Assembly (NCBI RefSeq): GCF_000158955.1
Contig: NZ_GG657757.1
Span: 4,320,561-4,384,560 of the forward strand
Direction: 5' to 3'
DNA from: Streptomyces viridochromogenes DSM 40736
Lineage (GTDB): Bacteria > Actinomycetota > Actinomycetes > Streptomycetales > Streptomycetaceae
Length of the DNA: 64,000 nt
The position numbers were made by a program, and so were the translations under genes. Shown here one piece after another: positions 25,844 through 35,448 of the stretch (the stretch's first letter is position 1; every line of letters begins with the position of its first letter). Below the pieces are notes generated by a model. It saw only the letters and a program-made list of their open reading frames with translations. It did not search any database and was not told the origin of the DNA.

Positions 25844-26848
25844 TCAGTGCACGGACTCGGCGATGTGCTGCGTACCGATGCGCTTGCGGAACACCCAGTA
25901 CGTCCAGCCCTGGTAGAGCATCACGACCGGCGTGGCGATCGCCGCGCACCAGGTCATGATCTTCAGCGTGTACGGGCTGGACGAGGCGTTGGTGACCGTC
26001 AGGCTCCAGTCCGGGTTCAGCGTCGACGGCATGACGTTCGGGAACAGCGTCAGGAAGAGCATCGCCACCGTGGCCACGATGGTGAGCCCCGACAGGGCGA
26101 ACGCCCAGCCCTCACGCCCCGCCCGGGCCGCTCCGAGCGCGACGACGAGCGACACCACGGCCACGACCACCGCGACGAGCGACGCCCCGTCGCCCCGGTC
26201 GGCCTGGGTCCACAGCAGGAAGGCGAGGGCCAGCACAGCGGTCAGCGCTCCGACGCGCAGCGCCAGCTTCCGCGCCCGCTCCCGGATGTCCCCGACGGTC
26301 TTGAGCCCGACGAACACCGTCCCGTGGAAGGTGAACAGCGCCAGCGTGACCAGACCACCCAGCAGCGCGTACGGGTTGAGCAGGTCCAGGACGCCACCGG
26401 CGTAGTTGAAGTCCTGGTCGATCTTCACGCCCCGCACGATGTTGCCGAAGGCCACACCCCACAGGAACGCGGGGATCAGCGAGGTCCAGAAGATCGCCGT
26501 CTCCCAGTTGCGCTGCCAGCTCTCCTCGGGCCGCTTGGCGCGGTACTCGAAGGCCACACCCCGGACGATCAGGCAGACCAGGATGAGCAGCAGGGGCAGG
26601 TAGAAGCCGGAGAAGAGCGTCGCGTACCACTCGGGGAAGGCGGCGAAGGTGGCACCGCCCGCCGACAGCAGCCACACCTCGTTGCCGTCCCAGACCGGGC
26701 CGATCGTGTTGATCAGTACCCGCTTCTCGGGCCGGTCGCGGGCGAGCAGCTTCGTGAGCACACCGACCCCGAAGTCGAAGCCCTCCAGGAAGAAGTAGCC
26801 GGTCCACAGGACGGCGATCAGGACGAACCAGACGTCGTGCAGTTCCAT
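25844..26848 (-). CDS. cydB: Cytochrome bd oxidase subunit II
   Basis: A 334-residue membrane subunit of the quinol-oxidising bd terminal oxidase. It opens MELHDVWFVLIAVLWTGYFFLEGFDFGVG, the family's hallmark N-terminal helix. Further marks are GPVWDGNEVWLL and about nine helices. It is directly followed by cydDC and preceded by cydA (20-bp gap), so the three form one operon for microaerobic respiration. Confidence 0.96.
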   Translation of the reverse strand: MELHDVWFVLIAVLWTGYFFLEGFDFGVGVLTKLLARDRPEKRVLINTIGPVWDGNEVWLLSAGGATFAAFPEWYATLFSGFYLPLLLILVCLIVRGVAFEYRAKRPEESWQRNWETAIFWTSLIPAFLWGVAFGNIVRGVKIDQDFNYAGGVLDLLNPYALLGGLVTLALFTFHGTVFVGLKTVGDIRERARKLALRVGALTAVLALAFLLWTQADRGDGASLVAVVVAVVSLVVALGAARAGREGWAFALSGLTIVATVAMLFLTLFPNVMPSTLNPDWSLTVTNASSSPYTLKIMTWCAAIATPVVMLYQGWTYWVFRKRIGTQHIAESVH

Positions 26849-26868
26849 GACTGTGCAGCTCCCTCGGC

Positions 26869-28377
26869 CTAGTAGGAGAAGGCCATCGGCTTGTCGGCGT
26901 CACGGGAGTCGCCGCCGATCTTCGTGGGCGGGTTGAGGTCGGCCTCGGTGAGCTCGGGCGGGCCCGCCTTGACGTACTTGACCAGCAACTTGACCTCGAC
27001 GACGGCGAGGATCGCGTACAGCGTGGTGAAGACGATCATCGACGTGAGGACCTCGGCCTGGGAGACACCGGGGGAGACCGCGTCACGCGTCTGGAACAGC
27101 CCGTAGACGACCCACGGCTGGCGGCCCATCTCGGTGAAGATCCAGCCCCAGGAGTTGGCGATCAGCGGGAAGCCCAGCGTGAGGATCGCCATGCGCCAGT
27201 ACCACTTGGTGAGGGTCGGACCGAGCGCCTTCTTCGGCAGCAGCACGAGATGCGGCACCTCGTCGTCGCCCACCCGCAGATGCTGCGGAAGCATGAACTT
27301 CTTGCGGGTCAGCCAGAGCCCGGCCATGCCGAGGGCGAAGGACGTCATGCCGAAGCCGATCATCCACCGGAAGCCCCAGTAGGCGACGGGGATGTTGGGC
27401 CGGTAGTCGCCGGGCCCGTACTTCTCCTGCTCCGCCTTGTTGACGTCGTTGATGCCGGGCACGTACGAGGTGAAGTCGTCCTTCGCGAGGAAGGACAGCA
27501 GGCCGGGGATCTCTATGGCGACCTTGTTGTGTCCCTTGTCGACGTCACCGACGGCGAAGACCGAGAAGGGCGCCGGCTTCTCGCCGTCCCACAGTGCCTC
27601 GGCCGCGGCCATCTTCATGGGCTGCTGCTCGTACATGATCTTGCCGAGCGTGTCGCCGCTGATCGCGGTGAGCATGCCACCGATGACGACGGTGACCAGA
27701 CCGAGCCGCAGTGAGGTCTTCATCACCGACACGTGCTTCTTGCGGACCAGGTGGAAGGCGGCGATGCCGACCATGAAGGCACCGCCGGTCAGGAAGGCCG
27801 CGGACAGCGTGTGGAAGGCCTGGGCCAGGGCGGTGTTCTGGGTGAGCACGAGCCAGAAGTCGGTGAGCTCGGCCCGCCCCTTGGCCCCGTTGATCCGGTA
27901 GCCGACCGGGTGCTGCATCCAGGAGTTGGCCGCGAGGATGAAGTACGCCGACAGGATCGTGCCGATCGAGACCATCCATATGCAGGCCAGGTGGATCTTC
28001 TTGGGCAGCTTGTCCCAGCCGAAGATCCACAGACCGATGAAGGTGGACTCGAAGAAGAAGGCGATCAGGGCTTCGAACGCGAGCGGCGCGCCGAAGACGT
28101 CACCGACGAAGCGCGAGTAGTCCGACCAGTTCATGCCGAACTGGAACTCCTGCACGATGCCGGTGACCACACCCATCGCGATGTTGATCAGGAAGAGCTT
28201 GCCCCAGAACTTCGTCGCCCGGAGGTACTTCTCCTTCTCCGTCCGCACCCAGGCGGTCTGCAGTCCGGCCGTGAGCGCGGCCAGCGAGATCGTCAGGGGG
28301 ACGAACAGAAAGTGGTAGACGGTGGTGATGCCGAACTGCCATCGCGCCAGGGTCTCCGGCGCCAAAGCCAGGTCCAC
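26869..28377 (-). CDS. cydA: Cytochrome bd oxidase subunit I
   Basis: A 502-residue quinol-binding subunit carrying hemes b558, b595 and d. The GTG start gives MDLALAPETLARWQFGITTVYHFLFVP, where the first heme-ligand His is in YHF. The second block is FQFGMNWSDYSRFVGDVFG, and GRQPWVVYG marks the quinol-side motif. The N-terminal Q-loop is short, as in Gram-positive CydA. It heads the cydA-cydB-cydDC operon. A Rex-type operator lies just upstream, which fits redox (NADH/NAD+) control. Confidence 0.96.
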   Translation of the reverse strand: MDLALAPETLARWQFGITTVYHFLFVPLTISLAALTAGLQTAWVRTEKEKYLRATKFWGKLFLINIAMGVVTGIVQEFQFGMNWSDYSRFVGDVFGAPLAFEALIAFFFESTFIGLWIFGWDKLPKKIHLACIWMVSIGTILSAYFILAANSWMQHPVGYRINGAKGRAELTDFWLVLTQNTALAQAFHTLSAAFLTGGAFMVGIAAFHLVRKKHVSVMKTSLRLGLVTVVIGGMLTAISGDTLGKIMYEQQPMKMAAAEALWDGEKPAPFSVFAVGDVDKGHNKVAIEIPGLLSFLAKDDFTSYVPGINDVNKAEQEKYGPGDYRPNIPVAYWGFRWMIGFGMTSFALGMAGLWLTRKKFMLPQHLRVGDDEVPHLVLLPKKALGPTLTKWYWRMAILTLGFPLIANSWGWIFTEMGRQPWVVYGLFQTRDAVSPGVSQAEVLTSMIVFTTLYAILAVVEVKLLVKYVKAGPPELTEADLNPPTKIGGDSRDADKPMAFSY

Positions 28378-28398
28378 GGGGCCGCTCCTTACATACGC

Positions 28399-28416
28399 TT
28401 GTGAAAGCGTTCACAT
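28399..28416. promoter_or_regulatory. Rex operator upstream of cydA
   Basis: TTGTGAA-AGCG-TTCACAT matches the known Streptomyces Rex operator TTGTGAA-N4-TTCACAA except for the last base. It lies 22 bp upstream of cydA. Rex releases such sites when the NADH/NAD+ ratio rises under low oxygen, turning on cytochrome bd. Confidence 0.88.
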
Positions 28417-28576
28417 TCACAAGCCATTATGCAGCACGCACTTTCGAGCACGTAAGGGGGTCCCCAGTCCCAGTCAACCCCCTGGCCCGAACTTCAACAC
28501 ATCGTTGAGTGCACGTGCCCGCGCCGCGCCGAACCCGTTCGGCCCCCGACCTGGCGCGCAAAGCCCTCGCGAAGCC

Positions 28577-29656
28577 CTACAGCTCCTTGTGGAACCCTTC
28601 CGCCACCTTCAGGAAGATGTCGTTCGCCTCGGTCTCCCCGACCGTCACGCGCACGCCCTCGCCCGGGAACGGCCGGATCACCACGCCCGCCTGCTCGCAC
28701 GCCTGCGCGAACGCGACCGTGCGCTCCCCCAGCCTCAGCCACACGAAGTTGGCCTGGGTCTCGGGCACCGTCCAGCCCTGAGCGCGCAGCCCGTCGACCA
28801 CACGGATGCGCTCGCACACCAGTGATCCGACCCGCCCGAGCAGTTCGTCCTCGGCGCGCAGCGAGGCGATCGCCGCCTCCTGCGCGAGCTGGCTCACACC
28901 GAACGGCACCGCCGTCTTGCGCAGCGCCGCGGCCACCGGCTCATGGGCGATGGCGAACCCCACGCGCAGACCGGCGAGGCCGTACGCCTTGGAGAAGGTC
29001 CGCAGGACGCAGACGTTGGGCCGCTCGCGGTAGAGCTCCACACCGTCCGGCACCTCGAGGTCGCGGATGAACTCGCGGTAGGCCTCGTCGAGCACCACCA
29101 GCACGTCACCGGGCACCCGGTCGAGGAAGCGCTCCAGCTCCGCCCGCCGCACCACCGTGCCGGTCGGGTTGTTGGGGTTGCAGACGAAGATCAGCCGGGT
29201 CCGGTCGGTGATCGCGTCGGCCATCGCGTCGAGGTCGTGCACGTCACCGGCCGTCAGCGGTACCTGCACCGACGTCGCGCCGCTGATCTGCGTGATGATC
29301 GGGTACGCCTCGAAGGACCGCCAGGCGTAGATCACCTCGTCGCCCGGACCGGAGGTGGCCTGGATCAGCTGCTGGGCGACCCCGACCGAACCGGTGCCGG
29401 TGGCCAGGTGGGCGAGGGGCACGCCGAACCGCTCGGACAGCTCGTCCATCAGCGCCGTACAGGCCATGTCCGGGTACCGGTTGAAGGTGGAGGCCGTCGC
29501 CGTCACGGTCTCCATCACACCCGGCAGCGGCGGATAGGGGTTCTCGTTGGAGGACAGCTTGTAGGCCACCGGCCCGCCGGCCGCCGCGGGCTTGCCCGGC
29601 TTGTAGGTGGGGATACCCTCCAGCTCGGCACGCAGCTTCGGGCTCGTCTCGCTCAC
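28577..29656 (-). CDS. hisC: Histidinol-phosphate / aromatic aminotransferase
   Basis: A 359-residue class I/II PLP aminotransferase. The GTG start at 29656 (VSETSPKLRAELEGIP) has GGAGG upstream. Key parts are KLSSNENPYPPLPGV at the N-terminus, FVCNPNNPTGT, DEAYREF and the PLP-binding lysine in TFSKAYGLAGLRVGF. Outside a his operon this enzyme may serve phenylalanine or tyrosine as well as histidine synthesis, so the symbol follows the family. It is divergent from the LacI gene across a 431-bp gap. Confidence 0.88.
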   Translation of the reverse strand: MSETSPKLRAELEGIPTYKPGKPAAAGGPVAYKLSSNENPYPPLPGVMETVTATASTFNRYPDMACTALMDELSERFGVPLAHLATGTGSVGVAQQLIQATSGPGDEVIYAWRSFEAYPIITQISGATSVQVPLTAGDVHDLDAMADAITDRTRLIFVCNPNNPTGTVVRRAELERFLDRVPGDVLVVLDEAYREFIRDLEVPDGVELYRERPNVCVLRTFSKAYGLAGLRVGFAIAHEPVAAALRKTAVPFGVSQLAQEAAIASLRAEDELLGRVGSLVCERIRVVDGLRAQGWTVPETQANFVWLRLGERTVAFAQACEQAGVVIRPFPGEGVRVTVGETEANDIFLKVAEGFHKEL

Positions 29657-30087
29657 CGCAGTCCTCCTCGCGAAGACCGGCGGCCCATGACCGCCGCCGA
29701 CATCCAATACTCCTCACCTTATGAGGATTCGGCGGCGCTGCGTATAGCCGCGGCGGACCCGCGAGCACCGGCCTCCCGCGTCCCACGGGCATCAGGGGCA
29801 TGGCTGTACGAAGGCGTACGAATACGGGGGCGCGCTTCACATATATCTACGCGCCGGTGGTGTACGCCGTGGCGCGCATCCCCCATGCAGGTGAGTTGAG
29901 ACCTCTTCGCAACATCGCCCCCTTGGCAGGCCCGCACGCGCCGACACGTCACGTACTGCCATGGGAGCGCTCAACACCCTTGGTTTCCAAAGTAATTGGG
30001 GCTAAATGATCATGCAAAAACGTGCCTGTCAACGCGTGCATATGCGTCCGCACTACCCCACCCCATGAGCCCTACTATCGGCTCGCC
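29657..30087. promoter_or_regulatory. Divergent hisC / LacI promoter region
   Basis: The 431-bp gap contains no gene I can support. It has a direct repeat around GTACGAAGGCGTACGAATACG (29807-29827) and local AT-rich patches (ATATATCT near 29840, AAAGTAATTGGG near 29990) that could be promoters. A LacI-type half-conserved operator lies at 29962-29975. Confidence 0.4.
29962..29975. promoter_or_regulatory. LacI-family-like operator upstream of the regulator
   Basis: TGGGAGCGCTCAAC matches eleven leading positions of the LacI-type palindrome TGGGAGCGCTCCCA known for Streptomyces sugar regulators. It lies 113 bp before the LacI gene and could be its own site, but the right arm is degenerate. Confidence 0.4.
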
Positions 30088-31200
30088 ATGACAGCAGCAG
30101 GGAAGCACCAGGTGAGCCGCGCGGAAACCTCACGGCGAGGCAGTCGACCGGGTCGGGCGGGTATCAGAGACGTGGCCGCCGCCGCCGGAGTCTCCATCAC
30201 GACCGTCTCCGACGCCCTCAACGGCAAGGGCCGGCTCCCGGACGCCACCCGGCGCCATGTCCGCGAGGTCGCCGACCGGCTGGGCTACCGCCCCTCGGCC
30301 GCCGCCCGGACCCTCCGTACCGGCAAGTCGGGACTCATCGGCCTGACCGTGACCACATACGGGGATGAACCTTTCACCTTCACCGAGTTCGCGTACTTCG
30401 CCGAGATGGCGCGAGCCGCCACCTCCGCCGCGTTGGCCCGCGGCTACGCCCTGGTCATCCTCCCCGCGACCTCACGCCACGACGTGTGGTCGAACGTCGC
30501 CCTGGACGGCACGGTCGTCATCGACCCCTCCGACCAGGACCCGGTCGTCAGCGAACTCGTCCGGCAGGGGCTGCCGGTCGTCTCCGACGGCCGCCCGGCC
30601 GGCTCGCTGCCGGTCACGGCCTGGGTCGACAACGACCACGAGGCCGCCGTCCTCGGCATCCTCGACCACCTGGCCGCCGCCGGCGCCCGCCGCATCGGCC
30701 TGCTCACCGGCACGACCACGGACACCTACACCCACCTGTCGACCACCGCGTACCTGCGCTGGTGCGAGCGCGTCGGCCAGGACCCGGTGTACGAGGCCTA
30801 CCCGGCGCACGATCCGTGCGCGGGCGCCGTCGCCGCCGACCGGCTCCTCGCCCGCCCCGACCGGCCCGACGCGGTCTACGGGCTGTTCGACCCGAACGGC
30901 ACCGACCTGCTCGCCGCCGCCCGCCGCTACGGCCTGCGCGTACCGGACGACCTGCTGCTGGTCTGCTGCAGCGAGTCCACCGTGTACGCCAACACCGAGC
31001 CACCCGTCACCACGCTCTCCCTGAAGCCCCGCCGCATCGGCACGGCGGTGGTGCAGCTCCTGATCGACGCCATCGAGGGAGTGGAATCGGACCACCCGGT
31101 CGAGCAGGTGATACCGACGGAGCTGATCGTGCGCACCTCGTCCCAGCGGCGCTCGCCGCGCACGACGGTCAGCCCGCCGCGGTCACCCGAGCAGACGTAA
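30088..31200 (+). CDS. LacI-family transcriptional regulator
   Basis: A 370-residue regulator. The helix-turn-helix is IRDVAAAAGVSITTVSDALNGKGRLP (residues ~27-53), preceded by a ~25-residue basic extension. The periplasmic-binding-protein-like sensor domain follows, with RIGLLTGTTTDTYTHLS and the C-terminal PVTTLSLKPRRIGTAVVQLL typical of the family. The start is the ATG at 30088 (MTAAGKHQV), because upstream codons lie in non-coding-like sequence. No sugar operon is adjacent, so its regulon is unknown. Confidence 0.85.
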   Translation: MTAAGKHQVSRAETSRRGSRPGRAGIRDVAAAAGVSITTVSDALNGKGRLPDATRRHVREVADRLGYRPSAAARTLRTGKSGLIGLTVTTYGDEPFTFTEFAYFAEMARAATSAALARGYALVILPATSRHDVWSNVALDGTVVIDPSDQDPVVSELVRQGLPVVSDGRPAGSLPVTAWVDNDHEAAVLGILDHLAAAGARRIGLLTGTTTDTYTHLSTTAYLRWCERVGQDPVYEAYPAHDPCAGAVAADRLLARPDRPDAVYGLFDPNGTDLLAAARRYGLRVPDDLLLVCCSESTVYANTEPPVTTLSLKPRRIGTAVVQLLIDAIEGVESDHPVEQVIPTELIVRTSSQRRSPRTTVSPPRSPEQT

Positions 31201-31494
31201 GCGCCCCCTCCCCGGGCCGGGGGACAGGCGCCCCCTGGGGAGAAACGGGGCCGGTCCCCCGCAGAGAAGGGATCGTTCCCGCGAAGAGAAGGAGAGCAAG
31301 GGCGGTCACACGGTGGTCAAAGCCCGGCCCAATCGGGGCGAAAGCCGCGGTGAACTGGACTCTTGCTCTGATTCACCACCCCTGGGTCATCACATGGCGC
31401 GATCCGCATTCCTATGATGGGCCCACGACACCCACGGGCCGCTACGACCAGGCAGTCCGATGCGGTGCAGATGCGGCTGATGGTGGAGGGGTCG

Positions 31495-32571
31495 ATGACT
31501 CAGGGGGCCGGTCAGGGACCCGAGGCGGAGCGGACGGCGACGTTGCGCGACTTCCGGGTGCCCGCGTACGTCCACGAGGCCGGTCCGTACGTCAACAGTG
31601 CCCACCCCGGCGACGTCGCCCCGCCGCCCGCGGAGACCTACCCGGAGGGGTACACGCCGACCGAGCGTGACCTTCCCGTCATCAACCGGGGTGACACTGT
31701 CCAGGTGACCGTAGACCCCGAGACCACCGCCGCCCCGCAGCCGAACACCGGCCAGGGACCGCTGTACGTCGTGGGCGACGTGCACGGCTACCTCGACGAG
31801 CTGGTGGCTGCCCTCCAGGAGAAGGGCCTGCTCGACGCCGCCGGCCAGTGGTGCGCGGGCACCGCCCGGCTGTGGTTCCTCGGCGACTTCACCGACCGCG
31901 GCCCGGACGGCATCGGCGTCATCGACCTGGTGATGCGGCTGTCCGCAGAGGCCGCCGCGGCCGGCGGCTACTGCAAGGCCCTGATGGGCAACCACGAACT
32001 GCTGCTGATCGGCGCCAAGCGGTTCGGCGACACCCCGGTCAACTCCGGCGCGGGCACCGCCACCTTCCAGGCGGCCTGGCTGCTCAACGGCGGCCAGAAG
32101 ACCGACATGGACCGCCTCCAGGACCACCACCTGCAGTGGATGTCCCGCCTCGACGCCGTCGAGGAGGTCGACGGCCACCTGCTCGTGCACTCCGACACCA
32201 CCGCCTACCTCGACTACGGCCGGTCCATCGAAGAGGTCAACGACACCGTCCGCGAGACGATCACCCGCAACGACGCGGACGAGGTCTGGGACCTGTTCCG
32301 CAAGTTCACCAAGCGGTTCTCCTTCCGCGACGAGGGCGGCGCGGACGCCGTCCGCTCCCTGCTCGATACGTACGGGGGCACCCGCATCGTTCACGGACAC
32401 AGCCCGATTCCCTATCTGCTGGGCGAGGTCGGCTCCGAGGACGACGAGGACAGCAGCGACCCGGTCATCGAGGGACCGCACGTCTACGCCGACGGACTCG
32501 CCATCGCGATGGACGGCGGCGTGACCATGGCCGGAAAGCTGCTGGTCCAGCAACTGCCCCTGGATACGTGA
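31495..32571 (+). CDS. Metallophosphoesterase (PPP-like serine/threonine phosphatase fold)
   Basis: A 358-residue protein. From residue ~85 it shows the calcineurin-like metal-binding signature: GDVHGYLDEL, GDFTDRGPDG, GNHELLLIG and a later HGHSPIPY. The first ~80 residues are Pro/Glu-rich and probably disordered. A C-terminal block follows the active site. The start at 31495 (MTQGAGQGPE) has GAGGGG upstream. Substrates may be phosphoproteins or nucleotides such as Ap4A, which the sequence does not settle. Confidence 0.8.
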   Translation: MTQGAGQGPEAERTATLRDFRVPAYVHEAGPYVNSAHPGDVAPPPAETYPEGYTPTERDLPVINRGDTVQVTVDPETTAAPQPNTGQGPLYVVGDVHGYLDELVAALQEKGLLDAAGQWCAGTARLWFLGDFTDRGPDGIGVIDLVMRLSAEAAAAGGYCKALMGNHELLLIGAKRFGDTPVNSGAGTATFQAAWLLNGGQKTDMDRLQDHHLQWMSRLDAVEEVDGHLLVHSDTTAYLDYGRSIEEVNDTVRETITRNDADEVWDLFRKFTKRFSFRDEGGADAVRSLLDTYGGTRIVHGHSPIPYLLGEVGSEDDEDSSDPVIEGPHVYADGLAIAMDGGVTMAGKLLVQQLPLDT

Positions 32572-32760
32572 ACGTTCACCGGGCAGGCGCTCCCCGTCAC
32601 AGGACCGGACCGGTGAAGGGTCAAATTCGGTAAACCCCCTGTCACCGCCTGCCTCCACGGCTCTACCATCGGCTTATCCGTAGCAGGCTCCCCTCCGTTT
32701 CTGCCCGACGGCTCGTCAGCATGCCGAGCCCCAAGCCCTACGGAGCATCGGGGGATGCAC

Positions 32761-33624
32761 ATGAACAGCGTTCCGCAGCACCTGCTGAGCGAGGACCGCC
32801 AGGAATACGAGCGGATCCTCGATGAGGCGCTGCGCTCCGCCCCACACCGTCCGGAACTCGCCGCTGTCGGACAGCGGCTCAACTCCGAACAACTGCGCAC
32901 CATGGCGCTGAACGCCACCGCGATCGTCACGGCGGCCGCCGCGACCGAGTACCAGCACTACGTCAAGGTCCGCGACGAACTGCGCCAGCCGGTGCGGACC
33001 GGCCAACCGGCCATGCGCGAGTCCGGCTCCTCCCAGCCGGACACGGGCGCCGCGGGATTCGCCGCGACCATGGGGGAGGTGGCCGCCGAGACCGCCGGCG
33101 CCGGCGCCGTCGCCGTCGTCGCCGTGCTCGCGCCCGTCCTGGCCGGCACCGCCGCCGCGATCTTCCTGCTCGTGGGCTACATCCTGCAGATGCTCAATCC
33201 CGAACAGGCGTTCGCCCGGACCATGCTCACCACGGGCTGGGTGTTCGGTGCCGTGACCGCGATAGCGATCCTCGTCGCCGCCGTGGGTCTGCTGCTCACC
33301 GCCCTGCGCAACAAGCCGACGGCCGAAGGCGGTTCGTACGGCGAGCTGCAGGGGGAGGTGGACAGGGCCAGGGAGGCCTGGCGGGAGGCACTGCTGGAGC
33401 GGGGCGTCCTGCCCTTCTTCCGGGAAGCCCTCGTCGACCCCGACGGGGCGGCCGCGCTGCACCACACCTCCTCGTCCGCACCGGTCAGCCGTATGCCGCA
33501 CCTCGGATACGACCGCCCGGGCTTCACCAGCCCGGAGGAGGGACAGCGCGGCTCGCGGCCCAGCTTCAGCAGTCCGGACTACAGCAGCCCGGACTTCGGA
33601 GGGCCGGAGCACCAGCCGGAGTAG
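32761..33624 (+). CDS. Hypothetical membrane protein
   Basis: A 287-residue protein, unrecognised. The ATG at 32761 sits 7 bases after GGGGG and is preferred over 32755. An N-terminal helical region (residues 1-85) is followed by two hydrophobic hairpin segments (AGAVAVVAVLAPVLAGTAAA with FLLVGYIL, then TGWVFGAVTAIAILVAAVGLL). A charged helix follows, and the Ser/Pro/Gly tail ends in repeats SSPDYSSPDFGGPE. It is the last intact core gene before the mobile element and is convergent with the stranded thiC tail. Confidence 0.6.
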   Translation: MNSVPQHLLSEDRQEYERILDEALRSAPHRPELAAVGQRLNSEQLRTMALNATAIVTAAAATEYQHYVKVRDELRQPVRTGQPAMRESGSSQPDTGAAGFAATMGEVAAETAGAGAVAVVAVLAPVLAGTAAAIFLLVGYILQMLNPEQAFARTMLTTGWVFGAVTAIAILVAAVGLLLTALRNKPTAEGGSYGELQGEVDRAREAWREALLERGVLPFFREALVDPDGAAALHHTSSSAPVSRMPHLGYDRPGFTSPEEGQRGSRPSFSSPDYSSPDFGGPEHQPE

Positions 33625-33645
33625 CCGGGGGCCACCGGCCCCCGG
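33625..33645. terminator. Bidirectional terminator, original thiC terminator
   Basis: CCGGGGGCC (33625-33633) and GGCCCCCGG (33637-33645) pair perfectly around a 3-base loop. It lies directly after the membrane gene and 33 bp beyond the native thiC stop. Before integration it would have served both convergent genes. Confidence 0.65.
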
Positions 33646-33677
33646 CCCCGGTGTGTGCGCCGGTGTGTGCGCCGGTG

Positions 33678-33810
33678 TCAGTCCGTGATCGGCAGGTACA
33701 CGCGGTTCCCGCTCGCCGCGAACTCCTTCGACTTCTGGGCCATGCCCTCCTCGATCTCGCTCCGGCTGCCGCCGTGTTCACGGCGGATGTCCTGTGAGAT
33801 CTTCATGCTG
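33678..33810 (-). pseudogene. thiC: Stranded native 3' end of thiC
   Basis: On the minus strand the last 42 codons (from MKISQDIRREHGG to GNRVYLPITD, then stop) are the normal ThiC C-terminus. Nothing of thiC continues upstream: beyond the 12-bp core at 33799-33810 the sequence becomes element DNA. The rest of thiC lies 14.4 kb away at 48207 onward. This is therefore the chromosomal half displaced by integration, without a start codon of its own. Confidence 0.9.
33799..33810. repeat. Left attachment core (12 bp), att repeat
   Basis: ATCTTCATGCTG here is identical to 48207-48218, and both lie at the same codon position of thiC (encoding S-M-K-I on the minus strand). Flanking bases differ immediately on both sides, as expected for a short serine-recombinase core. 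Confidence 0.85.
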
Positions 33811-33882
33811 TAGAGAATTACTGGAACCTCCACATGCGCTACGGTCGTTCCAGCAGCCCAGACATGGACCGAGGGGGAACAC

Positions 33883-35448
33883 GTGGGCAAGCGCGAGGAG
33901 TTGGTCAGCAAGCTACGAGGTACGCCCGAGGGACTGCCGTCCGTCGAGGAAGTGCGCGCCATGCTGGCTTCCGACCCGGAGCTGAAGTGCGTCGTCTGCT
34001 ACGCACGGATCTCGTTCGATGGCCGGGTGAAGGACGCCCACGGCGTCGAGGACCAGCACCGGGACATGACCGAGACCGCCCGCAGGTTCGGATGGCTCGT
34101 CGTCTACCGCTACACGGACAACGACAAGAGCGCGAGCAAGGAGAACATCGTTCGCGATGACTTCGAGCAACTGCTCGCCGATCTTGCTGCCGGGACGACG
34201 CCAGACGGGTACCCGATCCACGGCGTCATGGCAGTCAACGACGACCGGCTGTACCGGCGCCCGAGTGACTGGGAGCGGTACCTGAAGGCGTTCACCACGC
34301 AAGAAGGACGGGTCTACCACGACTCGAATGGCATCCAGGACCTCTACGCCGAAGGCTTCGAGATCAAGGGGCTTCTGGGGGTCGCCATGTCCCTCAGCGA
34401 GACGAGGAAGAAGGAGCGCAGGAGCAGGAACAGCCACCGGAGCCGGGCGATCCGTGGGCAGTCGGTAGCCGCATGGCGCCCCTTCGGATGGGAGGACGAC
34501 AAGGTCTCGTTGCGCCCGGACGAGGCAGAAGCCATCCGTCAGGCAGTGAAGGACGTGATCGCGGGTGCCTCCATTTCCGAGATCACGCGCCGGTGGAAGG
34601 AGGCCGGCTTCATCACCAGTCGCGGGAACGCCTTCCAGTACCAGACCGTCAAGCAAGTCCTGGTGAACGCGCGGCTGTGCGGATATCGCGAGATCAAGGG
34701 CGAGCTTGTCCGTGACGGCGACGATCAACCCATCGTCGGCGAGTGGGAGCCGATCATCACTCCGAAGGAGTGGTTCGCGGTCACGGCCAAGATCAGGGAG
34801 CGTGGCCGCGGAACCGGGATGCCGCGCGGTGGCCTGGTCCACAAGTACCTGCTGACCGGCATCCTGCGATGCGGCCACGTGCTGGAAGACGGCACGGTCT
34901 GCAACAACAAGATGATCGGAATCAAGGCGAACGACTGGCTCAAGTACCGGCACGCCTACATGTGCAAGAAGACCGTGGACGGCGGCTGCAACAAGACCTA
35001 CAAGCGGGGCGACAAGACGGACAAGGCCATCGAGGAACTAGTCATCGCCAAGCTGGAGCGCGACGCGGCGAGCAAGGCCCAGGATGTACCGGACTGGGAC
35101 AAGGCCGATGCCCTGGAGCGAGCCGTCAGGAGCCGCAACGAGCTGGAGCGGCGTTGGCACGACGACGAGGACACGGACATCGACGATGAGACGTTCTTCC
35201 GCAATCTCCCGGTCCTCGAACGGCGGATCAAGGAGCTTCGTGCGGATCAGCGGGCGCACGAAGCTCTGAAGGCGGAGGCCGAGGAGGCCAAGGAAGACGT
35301 CAGGAACGCGTGGGGATCGAAGACACTCACGCAGAAGCGCGAGGCGATCAAGAAGGTTCTGAGCGCCGTGATCGCAGTGCCGGGTGGCAAGGGCAACAAG
35401 ACATTCGACCCTGAGCTTCTCAAGCCTGTGTGGCGGACTTCCGAATGA
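33883..35448 (+). CDS. int: Large serine recombinase (site-specific integrase)
   Basis: A 521-residue integrase. The resolvase-type catalytic domain has the nucleophile Ser44 in CYARIS and the arginine-rich active-site helix region NDDRLYRRPSDWER. The recombinase domain (~residues 195-300, FGWEDDKVSLRPDEAEAIRQAV) is followed by a zinc ribbon (CGHVLEDGTVC...YMCKKTVDGGC) and a long coiled coil. It starts 73 bp from the left att core, the usual position for a phage-type integrase. The N-terminus is about 30 residues longer than in phiC31 integrase; an ATG at 33961 would remove most of this. It should catalyse attP x attB recombination at thiC. Confidence 0.93.
   Translation: MGKREELVSKLRGTPEGLPSVEEVRAMLASDPELKCVVCYARISFDGRVKDAHGVEDQHRDMTETARRFGWLVVYRYTDNDKSASKENIVRDDFEQLLADLAAGTTPDGYPIHGVMAVNDDRLYRRPSDWERYLKAFTTQEGRVYHDSNGIQDLYAEGFEIKGLLGVAMSLSETRKKERRSRNSHRSRAIRGQSVAAWRPFGWEDDKVSLRPDEAEAIRQAVKDVIAGASISEITRRWKEAGFITSRGNAFQYQTVKQVLVNARLCGYREIKGELVRDGDDQPIVGEWEPIITPKEWFAVTAKIRERGRGTGMPRGGLVHKYLLTGILRCGHVLEDGTVCNNKMIGIKANDWLKYRHAYMCKKTVDGGCNKTYKRGDKTDKAIEELVIAKLERDAASKAQDVPDWDKADALERAVRSRNELERRWHDDEDTDIDDETFFRNLPVLERRIKELRADQRAHEALKAEAEEAKEDVRNAWGSKTLTQKREAIKKVLSAVIAVPGGKGNKTFDPELLKPVWRTSE

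Noticed and set aside
24164..26872. 902-residue plus-strand frame over cydDC and cydB
   Set aside because: It is antisense to two unmistakable genes, with Gln/Arg/His-rich low-complexity sequence.
32568..32579. GTGAACGTTCAC palindrome resembling a Rex site
   Set aside because: The spacing is wrong (no 4-bp centre) and it overlaps the phosphatase stop codon rather than a promoter.
33650..33677. Direct repeat GTGTGTGCGCCG as a left-end att repeat
   Set aside because: It lies in host DNA outside the 12-bp core and has no copy at the right end.
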